Assembly: GCF_005239225.2 (NCBI RefSeq) | Contig: NC_133297.1 | Location: 1,558,392 to 1,622,391 of the forward strand | Length of the DNA stretch: 64,000 nucleotides | From: Populus alba | Lineage: Eukaryota > Streptophyta > Magnoliopsida > Malpighiales > Salicaceae | Direction of reading: 5' to 3' | In this document: positions 15,738 to 28,777 of the stretch, piece after piece | How positions within the stretch are numbered: position 1 is the stretch's first letter | How the letters are laid out: every line of letters begins with the position of its first letter | Translations under genes and position numbers: made by a program | Notes under the pieces: model-generated | Databases searched by the model: none | Told to the model about the DNA's origin: nothing | What the model saw: only the letters and a program-made list of their open reading frames with translations

Positions 15738-17710
15738 AAACCTGTAAAGATAAACTGATAGAACTAAATCATTTGCCGCGAGACAAGAAAACTGTAAAAG
15801 GAAGCCAGTGTGTGTCTATATATTTTGTTTTTACCGTGCTTGTGTTTTTTTTTTTAATTAAGGTGAGGTGCCCGGAACAATTTGAATGTAGTTTGATTAA
15901 TTTTTATAAGTTATAAAATTAATGATTAGATAAAATTTTAATGGTACTAATATTGATAATTTTAAAACTTAAATTTAAAATCATAAAAAAAATTTAATCC
16001 TATATTCTTATCACTAACTCATTTACTATATCCTAACTTAACTGTGCTTTTCATTATACAAGGAGGGGTTGATGACGTTGTATCAATTCCGTTAAGTATG
16101 TTGCTCCTCAAAAGATATTATTTCATGTTCTTTCATCTGGCTGACCAGGGCCAAAATTAGGTTAAATTTTAAAAAAATAAATGGAAGTAAAAATTTAGGT
16201 TGACTTTGCTTGATCTTATTAAAAAATCGGTTAGAACCCATTAATTATTTATTTCTTAACAAAAATAGTTTGGTTCTCTTTTATAAAAAATTAAAAATTA
16301 AAAGTTTATTTGAAATATAATGACTGATTAAAATTCATAATTAAAATTTTAAATTTTAAATTATATTAACTATCGAGCTGAATTTAAAAATCTAGTAAAT
16401 TTTTCTTAAAAAAACCCATGTAAAAAAAATTATAATATCTAGAATTTATAAGATATTAGTCGATGAAAAATACCAATATCATCGTAGTTATTAGATGAGG
16501 GATTTGAAAACTAGAAGTATAACATGTTATTATAGATAATATAAATGATGATGTTGACTTAAATCCCTAAATTTTGACTAAAAATAGCTTCAAATAGTAT
16601 TTCGAAAGTTATTGATAGCATTAGTGAAGAAAAACGATATTTGATCAAAGTTCAAAAAATCAATAATAAAATTTTTAAAATATTTAATTTTTATTCATTA
16701 AAGTTTTTACTTGCCAAAATTTATTATAACTCTTTTTATATAAAAAATTTTATTAATATTGAATAGAAAAAAAAATTATATTTAAATAAAAAAAACTTAA
16801 CAACACTGGATAACAAAAATAAAAAATAAAATTAACTAAAAAAGTATTTATTTTAAAAAAAAAACTCCCCCACCGCTGATTTCTGATTTGAAACTCGCAA
16901 TAACTTTTATCCTGAAAAAATGACTTTTAAAAGGAGAAATAGTATCCGAAATTCGGACTTACCTAATACAGAATTATTATTGCTACGAACAAAACGACAA
17001 GGACACACAATAATCTTTTTCTCGTGACAGAAATTATTTAAAAGATATTGACTGCCATGGAAAATCGTATCATCGCCGTTAGTAACGGTCAAATGGGGTC
17101 AGGTTACGGTCAAAGGATCGATAAAGAAATGCTAATGGGCATGGGGTGTAGAGCTTAATTTTTAATAATTAGAGAGTCCAGTGATCATTAATTAGTAATC
17201 AGCATGTTAAGCACGCCAGCAAGGGTGCAGTTTGTTTTTTTTTCTTGATTATTTTTTAATCCTAATGTTTCTTACACTCACTTTTCAGTATTTTCAGATT
17301 TTCAAAGTTATAGGTTCCGTTACTCCTTTCAATTTTTTTTTAATAAGTATATTTTAAAAAAAAACTTTTGGTGTTTGTTGTTCAAAAAAAATTGTTAAAA
17401 AGAAAACATATGAATCAATAAATGTTAATTGTATAATATTTTATTTTTTTAATTGATAAAAAAAAGTTAATGAATTCATATAAAATTTCCATATTTTCAT
17501 ATGTGAACATAGAAAATCATGAAGACGTACGGTTTTATTGCTGCTAGAGCTTTTATGGCCTTTCCCCATTATAAATAACTTCTCAGAAAAAAATGATAAA
17601 AGCATTTCCTTATGAAGAATTATATATATGAATTCATATAAAATTTCCATACAATAGTTACTTTCTTTTAAAGAAAATCAATCATTTAAAATTTACGATA
17701 CTCTTATTTT

Positions 17711-17760
17711 TAAAAAAAAAAAAAAAATATATATATAAAATATATATATATATATATATA
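17711..17760. repeat. Poly-A/(TA)n simple repeat
   Basis: A run of A is followed by (TA)n broken by AAAA. It is a simple sequence without coding content. Confidence 0.85.
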
Positions 17761-19160
17761 CACCTCATAATTTTCAATGAAAATTGTATGGAACGATGGG
17801 CAAAAAATCTTGATTGGACTAATTAGGACATACACAAAGAGAACACGCTGTTTAAAAACAACATCATTGGTGAAACTTCTTTACAGAAATTATACTCGTT
17901 TTTTTCCTTTCTCCTTCTCCGTTTCGGGCACAAAAAGTGACTCGATGGCTTCGTGAAACATGGCCATACTTCCTTGTTTTTTCATAGCCAAAACTTGTGA
18001 AGTTTTTGGCAAGGGAGCCATCGAATGGACCCTGTCTCGAGCAAAAAGATAGGTAGCCCCCCCAACTTTACTGTCTCTAATTAATTGCTAAGTTAGCCAC
18101 CTTTTGAATCTTTGCGAGCACTGTAGCTCAATCACCATCGCCAATCACGGCCACAGCCCACAGGAGCTTCTTCTCCCTCTATTTTTCTTGATGTTTTGCT
18201 CGGGACGACGAGGCCTGGTATAGATACGGAGTGGTTCAAATTTGCACTTCTAAATTGACCTAAAGTCGATGGACATTATCAACAAGGGGACAGCTCATGC
18301 GACTCCCAGAATTTTTCAACATTATGCCATTGTTTCTTCACTTTTAGTCAATGGCCTTCTAGTCAAATGTTCTTCCCTTCCCTTTCTTTTTTTTTTTTTC
18401 TTTGTTTTTGTTTTTAAATACAATTATAATAAATCAAATGTTTCCTGTCATGATTGCTTGAAAGAATGCTCCACTTATTGAATGAACATGGTGTGATCTG
18501 AAATCAACCACAATGATGTCTATTGGGTTTTTTTCCTTTTTCTTTTTTCTTCGATGATTGATTTGTCAATCCAACGGCTTCTTTATTGAAAATATCGCAA
18601 TTGTTTGATTTAATTTAATTTGATCAAGATATATATAAAATATATGAATTTAGCATGATAATAAAGTTGCTGAGAAGATGAGCATCTACTCACAACTAAC
18701 TGAATATAGTAAGCATAAATAAAACAAGTATAAAAAAATTCAGATAGAATAAATAAAATACTTTCTTGTTCATATTTTTTGTTATAGATGTTGTTATAAA
18801 ATATCATGTTATCTGTCTTTTAAAGCAAAATTACTTGTTATTTGATATAAATAATTTTTATATAACCAATCTTTCATGATTTCAACTGCACCCTTTTACA
18901 TTGTCTAAAATAAACTTAAATTCTCTCTACAAAATAAGAATCAAGAGCTGGTTAAATGTTTAGCTAGAAAAAATCATTCAGTCTAACATAATCTTTAATT
19001 TAACATTAATATTGTCTGATTAGTGTAGTGTTTAGCTTTTGTAATTTTATTTTATGCTAATTGGATGTGTTCTTAATTAGCATGCTATTCGGTGTATCTT
19101 AATGTACTCACCACCAAAGAAAACCATCAAAATATCAAAGAAAGGAGAAATTAAAGAGTG

Positions 19161-19367
19161 TGGTTTGGGAGTGTAGTTATGATTGATTTTTAAAGTATTT
19201 TTATTTAAAAAATATATTAAAATAATATATATTTTTTATTTTTTAAAAATTAGTTTTAAAATCAACATATCAAAATGATTTAAAAATATAAAAAAAATTA
19301 TTAATTTAAAAATTAAAAAAAAAATAAAACATTTTTAAAAATATTTTTTAAATATAAAATCAAACAC
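19161..19367. repeat. Short dispersed AT-rich element
   Basis: It begins TGGTTTGGGAGTGTAG and ends near ATCAAACACGACC, with the same internal block order as the elements near 1135, 24718 and 26800. It probably belongs to one non-autonomous inverted-repeat family. The ends are approximate. Confidence 0.45.
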
Positions 19368-19710
19368 GACCGAAATCACACTCTATCTTCAATGGTTTTA
19401 TAATAACATAATCTTGCTGAATTTATTTGAGAGCTATGTGTAGCTGCCTAGCCACGTCAAGTGATGCTAGGTAGGTGGGCATCAAATCAAATTCCTACCA
19501 AATCTTAGGATTTAACGACAAAGCAAAAGTAAAAAAGAATACAAAATCGGCGATACCTTCAAAGGGTATCGGATCACATGTAAAGCTCCAGTGGATATCA
19601 GGACATCTCGAGATCTAAATATGTTCTCCCATCAAGATCCTACAGCTCCCCCGTTCTGCCATCGTGCCATTCGATGCTTTAGTATCTCAGTTCATGTGTC
19701 AGGATCATGC

Positions 19711-20087
19711 ATGATCCACCCAGTACAAGCTGCATGCAACAAGACAAGCAATTCTTCGACAAGTTCATCCACAGTTCTTATATCTGTTCTGGTTTTTGGC
19801 TAAATCAACTGAATATATATATCCAATTTAATCAATCCTTGAATCCACTGGGGATATTAAATTTAATGACTATGGTTTATTTTCTGTGTTTAAGACACAT
19901 ATGATCCACCCAGTACAGGCTGCATGCAAGAAGACAAGCAATTCTTCGACTAGTTCATCGCACAGTTCTTATATCTGTTCTGGTATTTGGCTAAATCAAC
20001 TGAATATATCCAATTTAATCATTCCTTGAATCCACTGGGGATATTAAATTTAATGACTGTTTTATTTTCTGTGTTTAACACATATAT
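19711..20087. repeat. Two-copy tandem duplication of about 190 bp
   Basis: Units 19711-19900 and 19901-20087 both begin ATGATCCACCCAGTACA and continue colinearly through GCAATTCTTCGAC, ATATCTGTTCTGGT, CTAAATCAACTGAATATAT and CCACTGGGGATATTAAATT. Only scattered substitutions and small indels separate them, so the event is fairly recent. No coding function was recognised in either unit. Confidence 0.92.
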
Positions 20088-21599
20088 GATTGGTACGAGG
20101 GGCCCTCGAGTTGCATTTCTGTTGGTCACTCAGTCCTTTTTTTCTCGCTTTATAAATAAATGCCATGTTTCCTTTTTATATTTTACAGTGAGACGCAGCT
20201 GCCGAATCATTTCTTCATTCTTCAAACTCAAGCAATGTATTCTCCCCCCCTTTCATTTCTGCCCTCTTCATCTGTCTGTTCATGCTTTCTTTTTCGGCCT
20301 CTCTTTTGCCATCCCTTTTTCAACAGAGCACTAATTAAATAAATAAAAAATCCAATTCACGTATATGCTAAGCTTATGATTGCTGTAATGACTTTTATTT
20401 ATTGTTCTTGCTGGTTTGGTTCCATTTCCACTTAAAGTGTTTTTAAATTGTTTTTTATTTCAAAAATATAAAATTTATGTTTTTTTATATGTTTTTCGAT
20501 AGTTTTTGATAGACTAGTGTTATATACTAAAAAAAATTTAAAATGTCCTTGTTTACTTAATTCATATACAAAAATAAATTATATTTAATCAAAACTATGG
20601 TTATTTGAAGTAATGAAAGTAAATTGAATCATTTCTTCTTTTTTAGGTACAACGGAAAAGGAGGGGGGGAAAACTAGGAAGCTCTAGAGAAACAAAGACC
20701 CGTAAGATCTGCTTGAAGAAGGTGATTCATTCCTGGTGGGGGCGAATCCCAAATGATTAAAGCATTTGAACCCTTCGCTGCTAGCTTCGCCAAATAGCCA
20801 GCACAAGCATTGCCTTCCCTGTACGTAAGAGGAATTCCGACTTCTCAACCCCTTGCAACAAGTTTCTGATGTATAAAATCCATTAGCAGGTAACTTGTCA
20901 TGAAAGATGAGCCAAACAAGATTCCTAATTCTCTCTGGAGCCTGCAGCTTGATTGACCAAGACCATTTATGCTCAGTCACCATGTCTCTAGATCTTGATA
21001 TCAACTAAGAGTAAGTTAGCTAAGGTTTAAAGAGACCCGGAACTGAAGTGCTCTAGGCAATAAAGTCACAAGCTACTGACGAATTAGGAATAGGAATAGC
21101 CATATTCTATGCTGCAAGCTCTCTGGAAGCATTGTGTTGAGTTCATCAAAGTTCTGTATATGAAACAGAATTCATTGGTATTGGATTATGGAACCATGAT
21201 TATTGTTCAAGTATTTGTGCGGTAACATGTTAATTTACCCATAATTTATAGGGGCTATTAAAGATATGCCACACAAAATATTAGCTAGCCTAGCCTCACG
21301 AACTCCAAGTCCACCGTATTTCCTAGGCTTCGTGATCGTCTCCTATTTAACAAGGTGAAAGCCTCTTCCCGAATCCTTATTTCTCCACAGATAAAGGTTC
21401 TCACCACCCTATCAATGCCATCGCAGATAGCTTGAGGCACCCAATAGTTATGCATTGAAAAAATATGGATCGCAAACACTACTGACCTTGAAAGAGTTGT
21501 ATGCCCTACTCTGTTTCAATAATCTTCCTTTCAATCCGCTAGCTTTCTGTTGATCTTCTCTAAAATAAAGTTGAAGTCAGCCTTCTTAACTCTCACTTG

Positions 21600-22850
21600 A
21601 AGAAGCGGGAACCCCAGATATTTTCCCAAGTCATTGGCAACCCTGATAGATGAGAGCTGAGATATCTTAGTTCAGTCTCTTCTACTCACAAGTTTCGAGC
21701 ACATAAATCTGGACTTTTCATAGTTCATTTCCATCCCAGAAACTCTTCAAGAATCAGATAAGGCTTTATTGACAAGCCTTACACGCGTAGTCGCGGCCTG
21801 TGTGAAAAGGAGGATATCGTCTATAAAAAACAGGTGAGATATGCATGGCCCTTCTCTAGACACATGAATAGGCCTCCACTTATTGTCTTCCACCATCCCT
21901 GCAATCAGGCAAGACAATTTTTCCATACAAATCACAAAAAGATATGGCGACAAAGGATCTCCCTGACGCAGACCTCTAGTAGGAGCAAAACTGGGAATCT
22001 TTGACCCATTCCAGAGTGAAGTCAAGTTCGTAGACCGAATACAAAACATAATCAGCCTAACAGTGATCGATGTCAGGAAAATCAATTTTCATAAGCGTGG
22101 CTTGCAAGAAATCCCACTCGACCCTATCATAGGCTTTTTCCAGGTCAATCTTCGCAGCTAGAGACCCTTGTTTACTCGTGGACCTGTGCATAAAATGCAT
22201 TATCTTCTGAGCAATTAGAGCATTGTCAGATGTTCCTCTGCCAGGAACAAAGCTACTTCGAAGTGGGCCAATCAAACTGTCTAAGAAAGGTTGAAGCCGG
22301 TTCACCAGGACTTTGGTAATAAGTATATAGATCACACATCACACAGACTTATTGGGCGAAACTGCTTCATATAAGTGGGATTATCCTCTTTAGGAATTAT
22401 GAAAATTAGAGTCTCCACTAATTGAGGATCAAAACTGCCAGAAACAAAGGCTTCTTTCACTAGCTTCCAGACAACATCTCCAACCACACTCAACATTAGT
22501 GCAAACCACTCTCAACACCCTCAACATTAGTGCAAACCAGGGATTTATAAAAGTTGAGTGCCTTATTCTGCAACACACTATACTCTGTGCACCAGTCTCC
22601 ATTAGATAGAAACAAACCATTCACTCGGTTTCTCTTCCTACGAGCTGCAACCAATATGCGGAAGAATTTTGTATTCTTGTCCCCAAACTTGACCCATTTT
22701 TCTCTCGAATTCTGATACCATAAGAGTTCCTCTTGACAAAGTGCCTTGTTATATTCCCATTGCAGGGACCTCCCAAATGAAGCCAGGGAGTCTGTTGGAG
22801 AAGATTCCAAGCATTTATGAACTCCCTTCAATCTAACTTCTAGCCTTCTT
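21600..22850 (-). pseudogene. LINE reverse transcriptase remnant
   Basis: Fragments from several frames give, in order, FGDKNTKFFRILVAARRKRN, NRLQPFLDSLIGPLRSSFVP, KIDLEKAYDRVEWDFLQATL, GLRQGDPLSPYLFVICMEKL and FIDDILLF. The last is the polymerase active-site block (usual F/YADD) at about 21811-21830, with Ala replaced by Ile. Frameshifts near 22060-22085 and 22340-22500 break the gene. It belongs to the LINE remnant and is not a host gene. Confidence 0.85.
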
Positions 22851-23199
22851 TTATTTCTGAGAACATTACCGAAAGTTTTTCTATTGAATATAATTGCTCA
22901 TGCTCATATTATTCGCTAGCGCAGCGCCTGTTGTACGAACATGCATCGCATCGATAATACTAAGGTTAAATATAGAATGAGCCGAATTCCTCAATCTCTC
23001 CCTGTCATTGCTCATATAAAGACCCTTCTGAACTCTTCTTCCCTAGACTTGCCCGGCACCGCTTGTTGGCTATAGAACCAACTCTTCCTTTCTAGTTCTT
23101 TTCTATTTATGGAATTTCTTTGTGGTAATTAGATCTTTCGGGCCTGCTATATTCTTAGATCCACTGGGCTCTCCTTGAACAAAGGTAGGCCTCGGACCC

Positions 23200-24210
23200 A
23201 CATCAAACCCCCATTAAGGCCTGCACTATGAGGCCCATGATCCCTCTGAAGCCCATCTGACTTGTCATTCTTAGACCCAATTTATTGTTAATCTTAGTAC
23301 TATAGTTTTCCTTAACTGAATCCCCTTTATTACTCATTGACTTGGATTTTCTGTTGCGGGCAACCACTAGCCATTCTCCATGAAATTCGGGATCACCTAA
23401 CTGCACAGCTTCTTTTGCGGGATTATCTAGATTTACTGCACCCTTATGGACCTTTATGGTTTGTCTCAATCGCCGTTGTACTATCCCTTCCAGACATTTT
23501 TTCCGGCGAGTCATTCTTATTGTCTAAGGGGCAGGATCTCCCATGATGACAATAACACCCCCATCCACCACGAATAATACGCAGGCCCTCGTATTCCAAC
23601 CTGTAGCGGTGGTCTCTAATCCATACTTTCCCCGCCACTGGAAGATTTAAATCTATTTCTAATGCATTTCCTTGCAAATTGTCCCATCTCCATATTCAAG
23701 GTGTTCAAATCAATTTTGATAGGAGTGCCTAGCGCAGTGGCTAGGGCTAAAAGAAATCTCTCGTCACAATACACCACATTAAGATCTAGAATTCTGACAC
23801 AGACTAGAGTGTGATCTATTTTATCGTAAAATCCAAGGACGTCCATTGACCACTTTCAACCTATCATACTCCAGATCAAATTTCACCATAAAATATCCAT
23901 GCCCGGCGTCCATCAAGTCAAAACCACCCGTGAGTTGCCATAGCCTTCAAACGAATCTTCATCTGAGTACCCTATGTGTTTCCCTAACAAAGAATCGCGA
24001 CCAAGGAATATCTTAGGCAAGAGGCGATTCCCATTCTCGAACTCAGTCATTACCAACCGATTCCCCATCATATCAGTTTTTTTCACGCAAGGAAAAGGGG
24101 TTTTAGCCCCTAAAAACTTTATCCTGAAAGGAGAGTTTGTCTCTTTGTGGCACTTTTGGGACTCTGGAATCTCCTCCACCGTCAGATGGCTTGTCTGGGA
24201 TAGTATTGCA
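23200..24210 (-). pseudogene. LINE ORF1 (gag-like, DUF4283/zinc-knuckle) remnant
   Basis: Frames at 23846-23616 and 23677-23444 give FLLALATALGTPIKIDLNTL, then GKVWIRDHRYRLEYEGLRII and GCYCHHGRSCP. These are the end of the DUF4283-type region and a CCHC zinc knuckle of plant LINE ORF1. The first knuckle cysteine is lost (Arg instead), and frameshifts separate the pieces. A further upstream piece with LLGKHIGY lies near 24000. Confidence 0.75.
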
Positions 24211-24717
24211 AAAGGTTTCTCTTTCCATGAACTCCACTTCCATCGGAAGTTTTAGATTCTAGAATCACGACTCCAATTATTGTTATACTGTAACTTGACT
24301 CACATATCAATTCAAAAACTAATCAGATAAAAAAATAAAACTCTTAAGAATAAAATAATATATTTTTATTTTATAAATCAAGTCATTTCGGTGTGTGTAT
24401 TCATTTTTATTTTACATTGCTAAAAAATAATATCCTTGTTTTTCATATTTAACTCACTTAAGAGAATTGGTCTAATAGAAAAATACTTTACAATGAAAAA
24501 TTAAAACATGAAAAAAACAACTTATCAAGAGCCGGTGAAAATTCCTCATTCATCAAAATAAAGGGGTCCTGCTTTAGTTGCTGGGCTAATTATCATTTGT
24601 GGGCTTAATCTAGAGTATTTAGCCTTTGGTTCGGGACCTCTATTATTATTATTTTTTTAATTTTTATTCAATCCTTTCTCGAGACCAAGGCGTGTTCAAT
24701 GTAAAATTACATATATA

Positions 24718-24911
24718 TTTGGGAATATGATTATAATTGTTTTTTAAAGTACTTTTCACTTAGAAAAAACATGTTAATAATTTTTTTTTATTTTTAAAAA
24801 TATTTTTAAGATTATCATATTAAAATAATTTAAAAATATCAAAAACATATTAATTTAAAATAAAAAAATTATAATTTTTTTTTAAATACTTTAAAAACAG
24901 AGTGCCAAACA
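24718..24911. repeat. Short dispersed AT-rich element
   Basis: It starts TTTGGGAATATG and ends GTGCCAAACA, so its termini are inverted (TTTGG/CCAAA). The internal blocks match those of the element at 26800-27005. Confidence 0.45.
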
Positions 24912-26631
24912 ATCTATATGTTTCCAACAACGCATCGGTCATTAAGGCCAGCTTCCAAGGAGACAAGAAATCATGAAATGATATTATTTTACGCAATAGG
25001 AACCTTACTGTTCCTTAAAAAATCTTTTCATCATTCATCTACCGAGCATTGGAAACTCAACTTGCTTTACATTTCCTCGAACTTTCAAGGACACAAACCT
25101 ATTATAGGGTCACACAATTCACAAACAATTTGCTTTGGTAATGGGTGGGTCATTCGTTCGGCAGGGGAGTGATGGGAGGCTTTGAACATGACAATCACAA
25201 GCATGCCCCCTTTCAGCTTTACAGCTGCAATTTGTTTGATTGGTGAGATTAGGTGAAAATTCCTTCAGTGTGTGCTGTGCTAGCTACCGAGTTTGTTTGA
25301 TCGCTGCTGAGATTAGGTTTGTTTTCTTTTCCTTTTCAACGCTGGATGCTGTTTTGGCTTTTGATATATATATATATATATAATTTTATTTTTTTTTGTT
25401 AATGTTAGTGTTCGGGTTAGTTTATACGTATCTTAATTGATTTTACGGGCCCCGAAGTTAATGACCATATAAATCTCTAGTAACTCTAAGAAGACTCGAA
25501 TTCAGTTATCATTTGAGAGCAAATCTAAAGTCTAGCCAATTAAATTTCGCAACTCGAACTCATGACAATTTACTTATGCTATTCTTATTAACCTAGATGA
25601 TGCATGGTTGTTTTAGGTGATTGCGGTAGCAGTGATAGCAGTTATACATAATAAAAATAAAGCTAATCATTATGGTAGTAGTGATAAAAATAAAGGGTAT
25701 AAATGAAGGTAAAATTAAAAGTGTAGGCAATGATAAGATTGACGACACTAATAAAAAAGGTAATAGAAATAACGGTGGTGAAGTGATGATTATTAAAATA
25801 ATTAAAAGATATTATAAAAATATTATTATTTATAAAACATTTTACAAAATTTAATGGGATAAAATTTTTTTATCAGATAAATAAAATTCAAAAATTAAGC
25901 CAGTTTTTCAATAGAATCAAAGAAATAAAGTGGCTCCTAGGTCTAGACAAAGTCAGAGGAACACAGCAAGGAAAAGATATATATACTATATATATATATA
26001 TATAAACAAATCCACGTGCTCGTCTAAAATAAGGAAGTGCTTTACATTCAAGCATTGAATCATTCAAGAACAAAGGGAAATTCACAAAAATGGTTTAGAA
26101 CGCAAATATATAGTAAATTAGGAGGTGGAAACAACTTTCTTGTTATAACGTACGATTCACATGACATGTCATGCTCTAGAAATCGAAAGGGCCATGCTTC
26201 TTTAATGTTGCGTCGCATCTTTGCAAATCATTGGAGTTCTTCGTTCACCCTTTTCTGTCACCCCCTCTTTTTCCTCCTTCTCGAGAGTCCTCAAAGCTAC
26301 CGTCGGTGCTAGGAGATGCCTACGAATTAATCCCCAATCCATCCATCGATATAATAAATAAAAATATGTTTGATTAAAAAAAATAAAAATAAAAATTATT
26401 TATCTCTAAAGTAATTTGAAAAGAGAGTTTATATTATTTTATAGAAAGATTATTTTATAGAAAGATGTAGTAATTTTCTTTTTAGAAACAAAAATAAATA
26501 AAATTAACTATTTCGATAAAATTAAGAAATACGTTTAAGGTTTAAAAGAGCTTCTAAACTGACCATATTTTTTCCCACGGGGAAACTTGTATAATTACAT
26601 TTCACTATCAAAGCAATTAATGTTAAAATTT

Positions 26632-26796
26632 GTGTTTGGTATTGTGATAAATTATAGTCTTTAAAAGTATGTTTTTAATTAAAAATATATTTAAATAATA
26701 TTTTTAATTTTTAATTTATATATCAAAATCATTTAAAAACAAGTTTAAAAAAACATAATGTTATATTTTTCAATTTATAATGGAAAAACAAACACT
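26632..26796. repeat. Short dispersed AT-rich element, adjacent copy
   Basis: It begins GTGTTTGGTATTGTG and ends near ACAAACAC, immediately before the next copy at 26800. It is shorter and more diverged than its neighbour. Confidence 0.45.
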
Positions 26797-26799
26797 ATG

Positions 26800-27005
26800 T
26801 GTTTGGCAGTGTGGTAGCAGTTGCTTTTCAAATAACTTTTTGTGCCGAAATACATGTCAATTATATTTTTTTATTTTTTAAAAAATTATTTTTAACATCA
26901 GCATATAAAACGATTTAAAAAGTACAAACTGTACTCAATTTTAATAAAAAAAATTAAAAAAAAATTAAATTTAATGAAACACCGTTTGGAACGCAATGCC
27001 AAACA
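26800..27005. mobile_element. MITE-like element with 9-bp inverted termini
   Basis: The left end TGTTTGGCA (26800-26808) and the right end TGCCAAACA (26997-27005) are exact inverted repeats around an AT-rich 206-bp body without coding capacity. Such a structure fits a miniature inverted-repeat element. No clear target-site duplication is visible, so the superfamily is unknown. Confidence 0.55.
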
Positions 27006-28270
27006 GTGTAATGATTATTCTTAAACATTATGCTATTTCCATCGATCAACCATCATTTGCCTTGATTTCCGTTAAAGAGCAAGGATTAAATATGCAGGAG
27101 AAGCAGCAGATAAAGCAAAAGCTTCACGAACAGCCATTATTCGGTGAAATCTAAGTTAGTAAATGCAGTCTGATTTCATAAAATGATTTGAAAAACCTGT
27201 GACTTAAAATCTGACACCACACTTGTTTCTGGTTTTAATTTAAATAAGTAAAAAATATTGATTTAGTAAGAGTTTTTATGCCTCATGACTCAGTTAAACC
27301 GATAAAAAAATAATATGATAAAAAAATAATAATTTATTAAATCAATATAATGAATCACATGTTAATTCATAAACTTAATGCATTAATGCTTGTTTAATAT
27401 TATGATGCATTATATTTTTAAATAATTTATTTTATTATTTAAAAATACATCATGAGTTTTTAGATTTTTTTTAATTTTTATATGAACATATTAAAATTAT
27501 TAAAAATAACTAAAAAAAATCAATTAATATTGTTTCAAGTATAGCACATTACAAAAAAAAAAAAAAACCACTGCAATCGTATTAAAGATGTATTTAAAAT
27601 GTGGTAGTGATTATAATTTAAAGTGTTTTTTTATATTAAAATAATATTTCATTATTTTTTATATTATCACATTAAAATAATCTAAAAATTAAAAAGAAAA
27701 AAAAAACAAATTTTTATGGAACACATTTGAACCTAATTACCCGAGGGATCAAACTCTAAGAATCAGATATGACAATCACTCGATAGAGGCTACACGACAC
27801 TGTTCAGAAACTGTATTCCATAAAAAATTAATTTTTTTTATATATAATTTAGATTGGTTTTAATGTATTGATTAAAAAAAAATATTATTTTAATATTACA
27901 AATATTTAAAAAACAATTACAACGACTCCAAACATATATCTTAAAGAAAAAGCTGGCCCGAAATAAGGAGGGTAAGTAGTCCAGCAAGGAAGAAACACAA
28001 ATGGATGGATGCCACTTAAGCAAAGCAGTTACTGGGAAAACAAGGAAGAACCCTTTAAATTACAGTCATTGTTGCATGTAACAAGATTGGTCGTCATCAT
28101 GGTGATTTGCCCGTTGCTTTAAAGATTCTGGAAACTGGAAAGCATTAATCCACCCTGGATGCTTCCTTCACCGAACCCCATGACAGTCTGTAATTTTTTT
28201 TTCTTAAAAACAAATTCTACAGAATCAAGCACTTTCCTGACCTCTCACCTACCCTTACTAATTTGGCCCC

Positions 28271-28278
28271 TATAAATA
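28271..28278 (+). promoter_or_regulatory. TATA box of the GASA gene
   Basis: TATAAATA lies 134 bp upstream of the GASA start codon, in the expected orientation, and is followed by a pyrimidine-rich CTCTCTCATATCAACTCC that could hold the transcription start. Confidence 0.65.
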
Positions 28279-28404
28279 CCCTGTATTATGCCCAAGCTCT
28301 CTCATATCAACTCCTCCCTGGGAAAATCTCGTATACAGGTCTTTGTTAAATTTTCTGCTATATAGAGAGAATTCCCATACATACTTTCAGATCGTATAAC
28401 AGAA

Positions 28405-28777
28405 ATGAAGCCTGTTTTTGCAGCTGTTTTTCTTCTGTGCCTTGTTTTCAGTTCCTCTTTGTTTGAGGTCACAATGGCTGCCTCGGGTATAATTATATGA
28501 GTTGGATTTGTATTTTTGCTTCTTTGTTTTGTTTCTAATACATATTTAGTAAAACTAACTGTTAATTTATGGTGTATGGCCTTACAAAATAGGATTCTGT
28601 GACTCGAAGTGCTCAGCGAGGTGCTCCAAAGCAGGAATTAAAGACCGGTGCTTGAAGTACTGTGGGATTTGCTGTGAAAAGTGCAAGTGCGTGCCTTCTG
28701 GGACTTATGGGAACAAGCACGAGTGCCCTTGCTACAGGGACATGAAGAACTCCAAGGGCAAACCCAAGTGCCCTTGA
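28405..28777 (+). CDS. GASA/snakin-type cysteine-rich secreted peptide
   Basis: This gene encodes an 88-aa precursor of the gibberellin-regulated (GASA/snakin) family. These are secreted peptides linked in plants to growth control and antimicrobial defence. Exon 1 is 28405-28486 and exon 2 is 28593-28777; the intron starts GTATAA, ends AAATAG, and splits a Gly codon. Residues 1 to about 26 form a hydrophobic signal peptide ([17 protein letters not shown]). The mature part begins near [11 protein letters not shown] and carries all 12 family cysteines, including [20 protein letters not shown], ending in KPKCP. There is almost no spacer between signal and domain, as in Snakin-1-like members. It is the only plus-strand gene in the window and has no related neighbour. 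It was found by direct reading, as both exons are short. Confidence 0.96.

Larger units (their letters stand above)
15616..20640. other. AT-rich spacer
   Basis: No gene is supported. Contents recognised are the DUF620 promoter side with its GA repeat, a TA/A-rich run at about 17711-17760, a short dispersed element near 19161-19367, and a tandem duplication at 19711-20087. The stretch 17830-18300 is less AT-rich but has no usable ORF. Confidence 0.6.
20680..24210 (-). mobile_element. Degenerate non-LTR (LINE) retrotransposon
   Basis: Broken reading frames in minus-strand order match a plant L1-type LINE. A gag-like ORF1 (DUF4283 and a zinc-knuckle region) lies at about 24180-23200, the pre-reverse-transcriptase region at about 22850-22500, the reverse transcriptase core at about 22340-21600, its C-terminal part at 21480-21280, and a zf-RVT-like piece (LQAPERIRNLVWLIFHDKLP) near 20940. 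Many stops and frameshifts interrupt all parts, so it is inactive. ORF1 and the pre-RT region are only about 370 bp apart, too short for the apurinic endonuclease domain, which seems deleted. Target-site duplications and the 3' tail were not located, so the ends are approximate. Confidence 0.85.
24260..28270. other. AT-rich spacer upstream of the GASA gene
   Basis: No gene is supported. It contains short dispersed elements at about 24718-24911, 26632-26796, 26800-27005 and possibly 27590-27730, a TA run at 25363-25382, and a less AT-rich block at 26030-26330 with a 91-aa ORF of no recognisable family. Confidence 0.55.
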
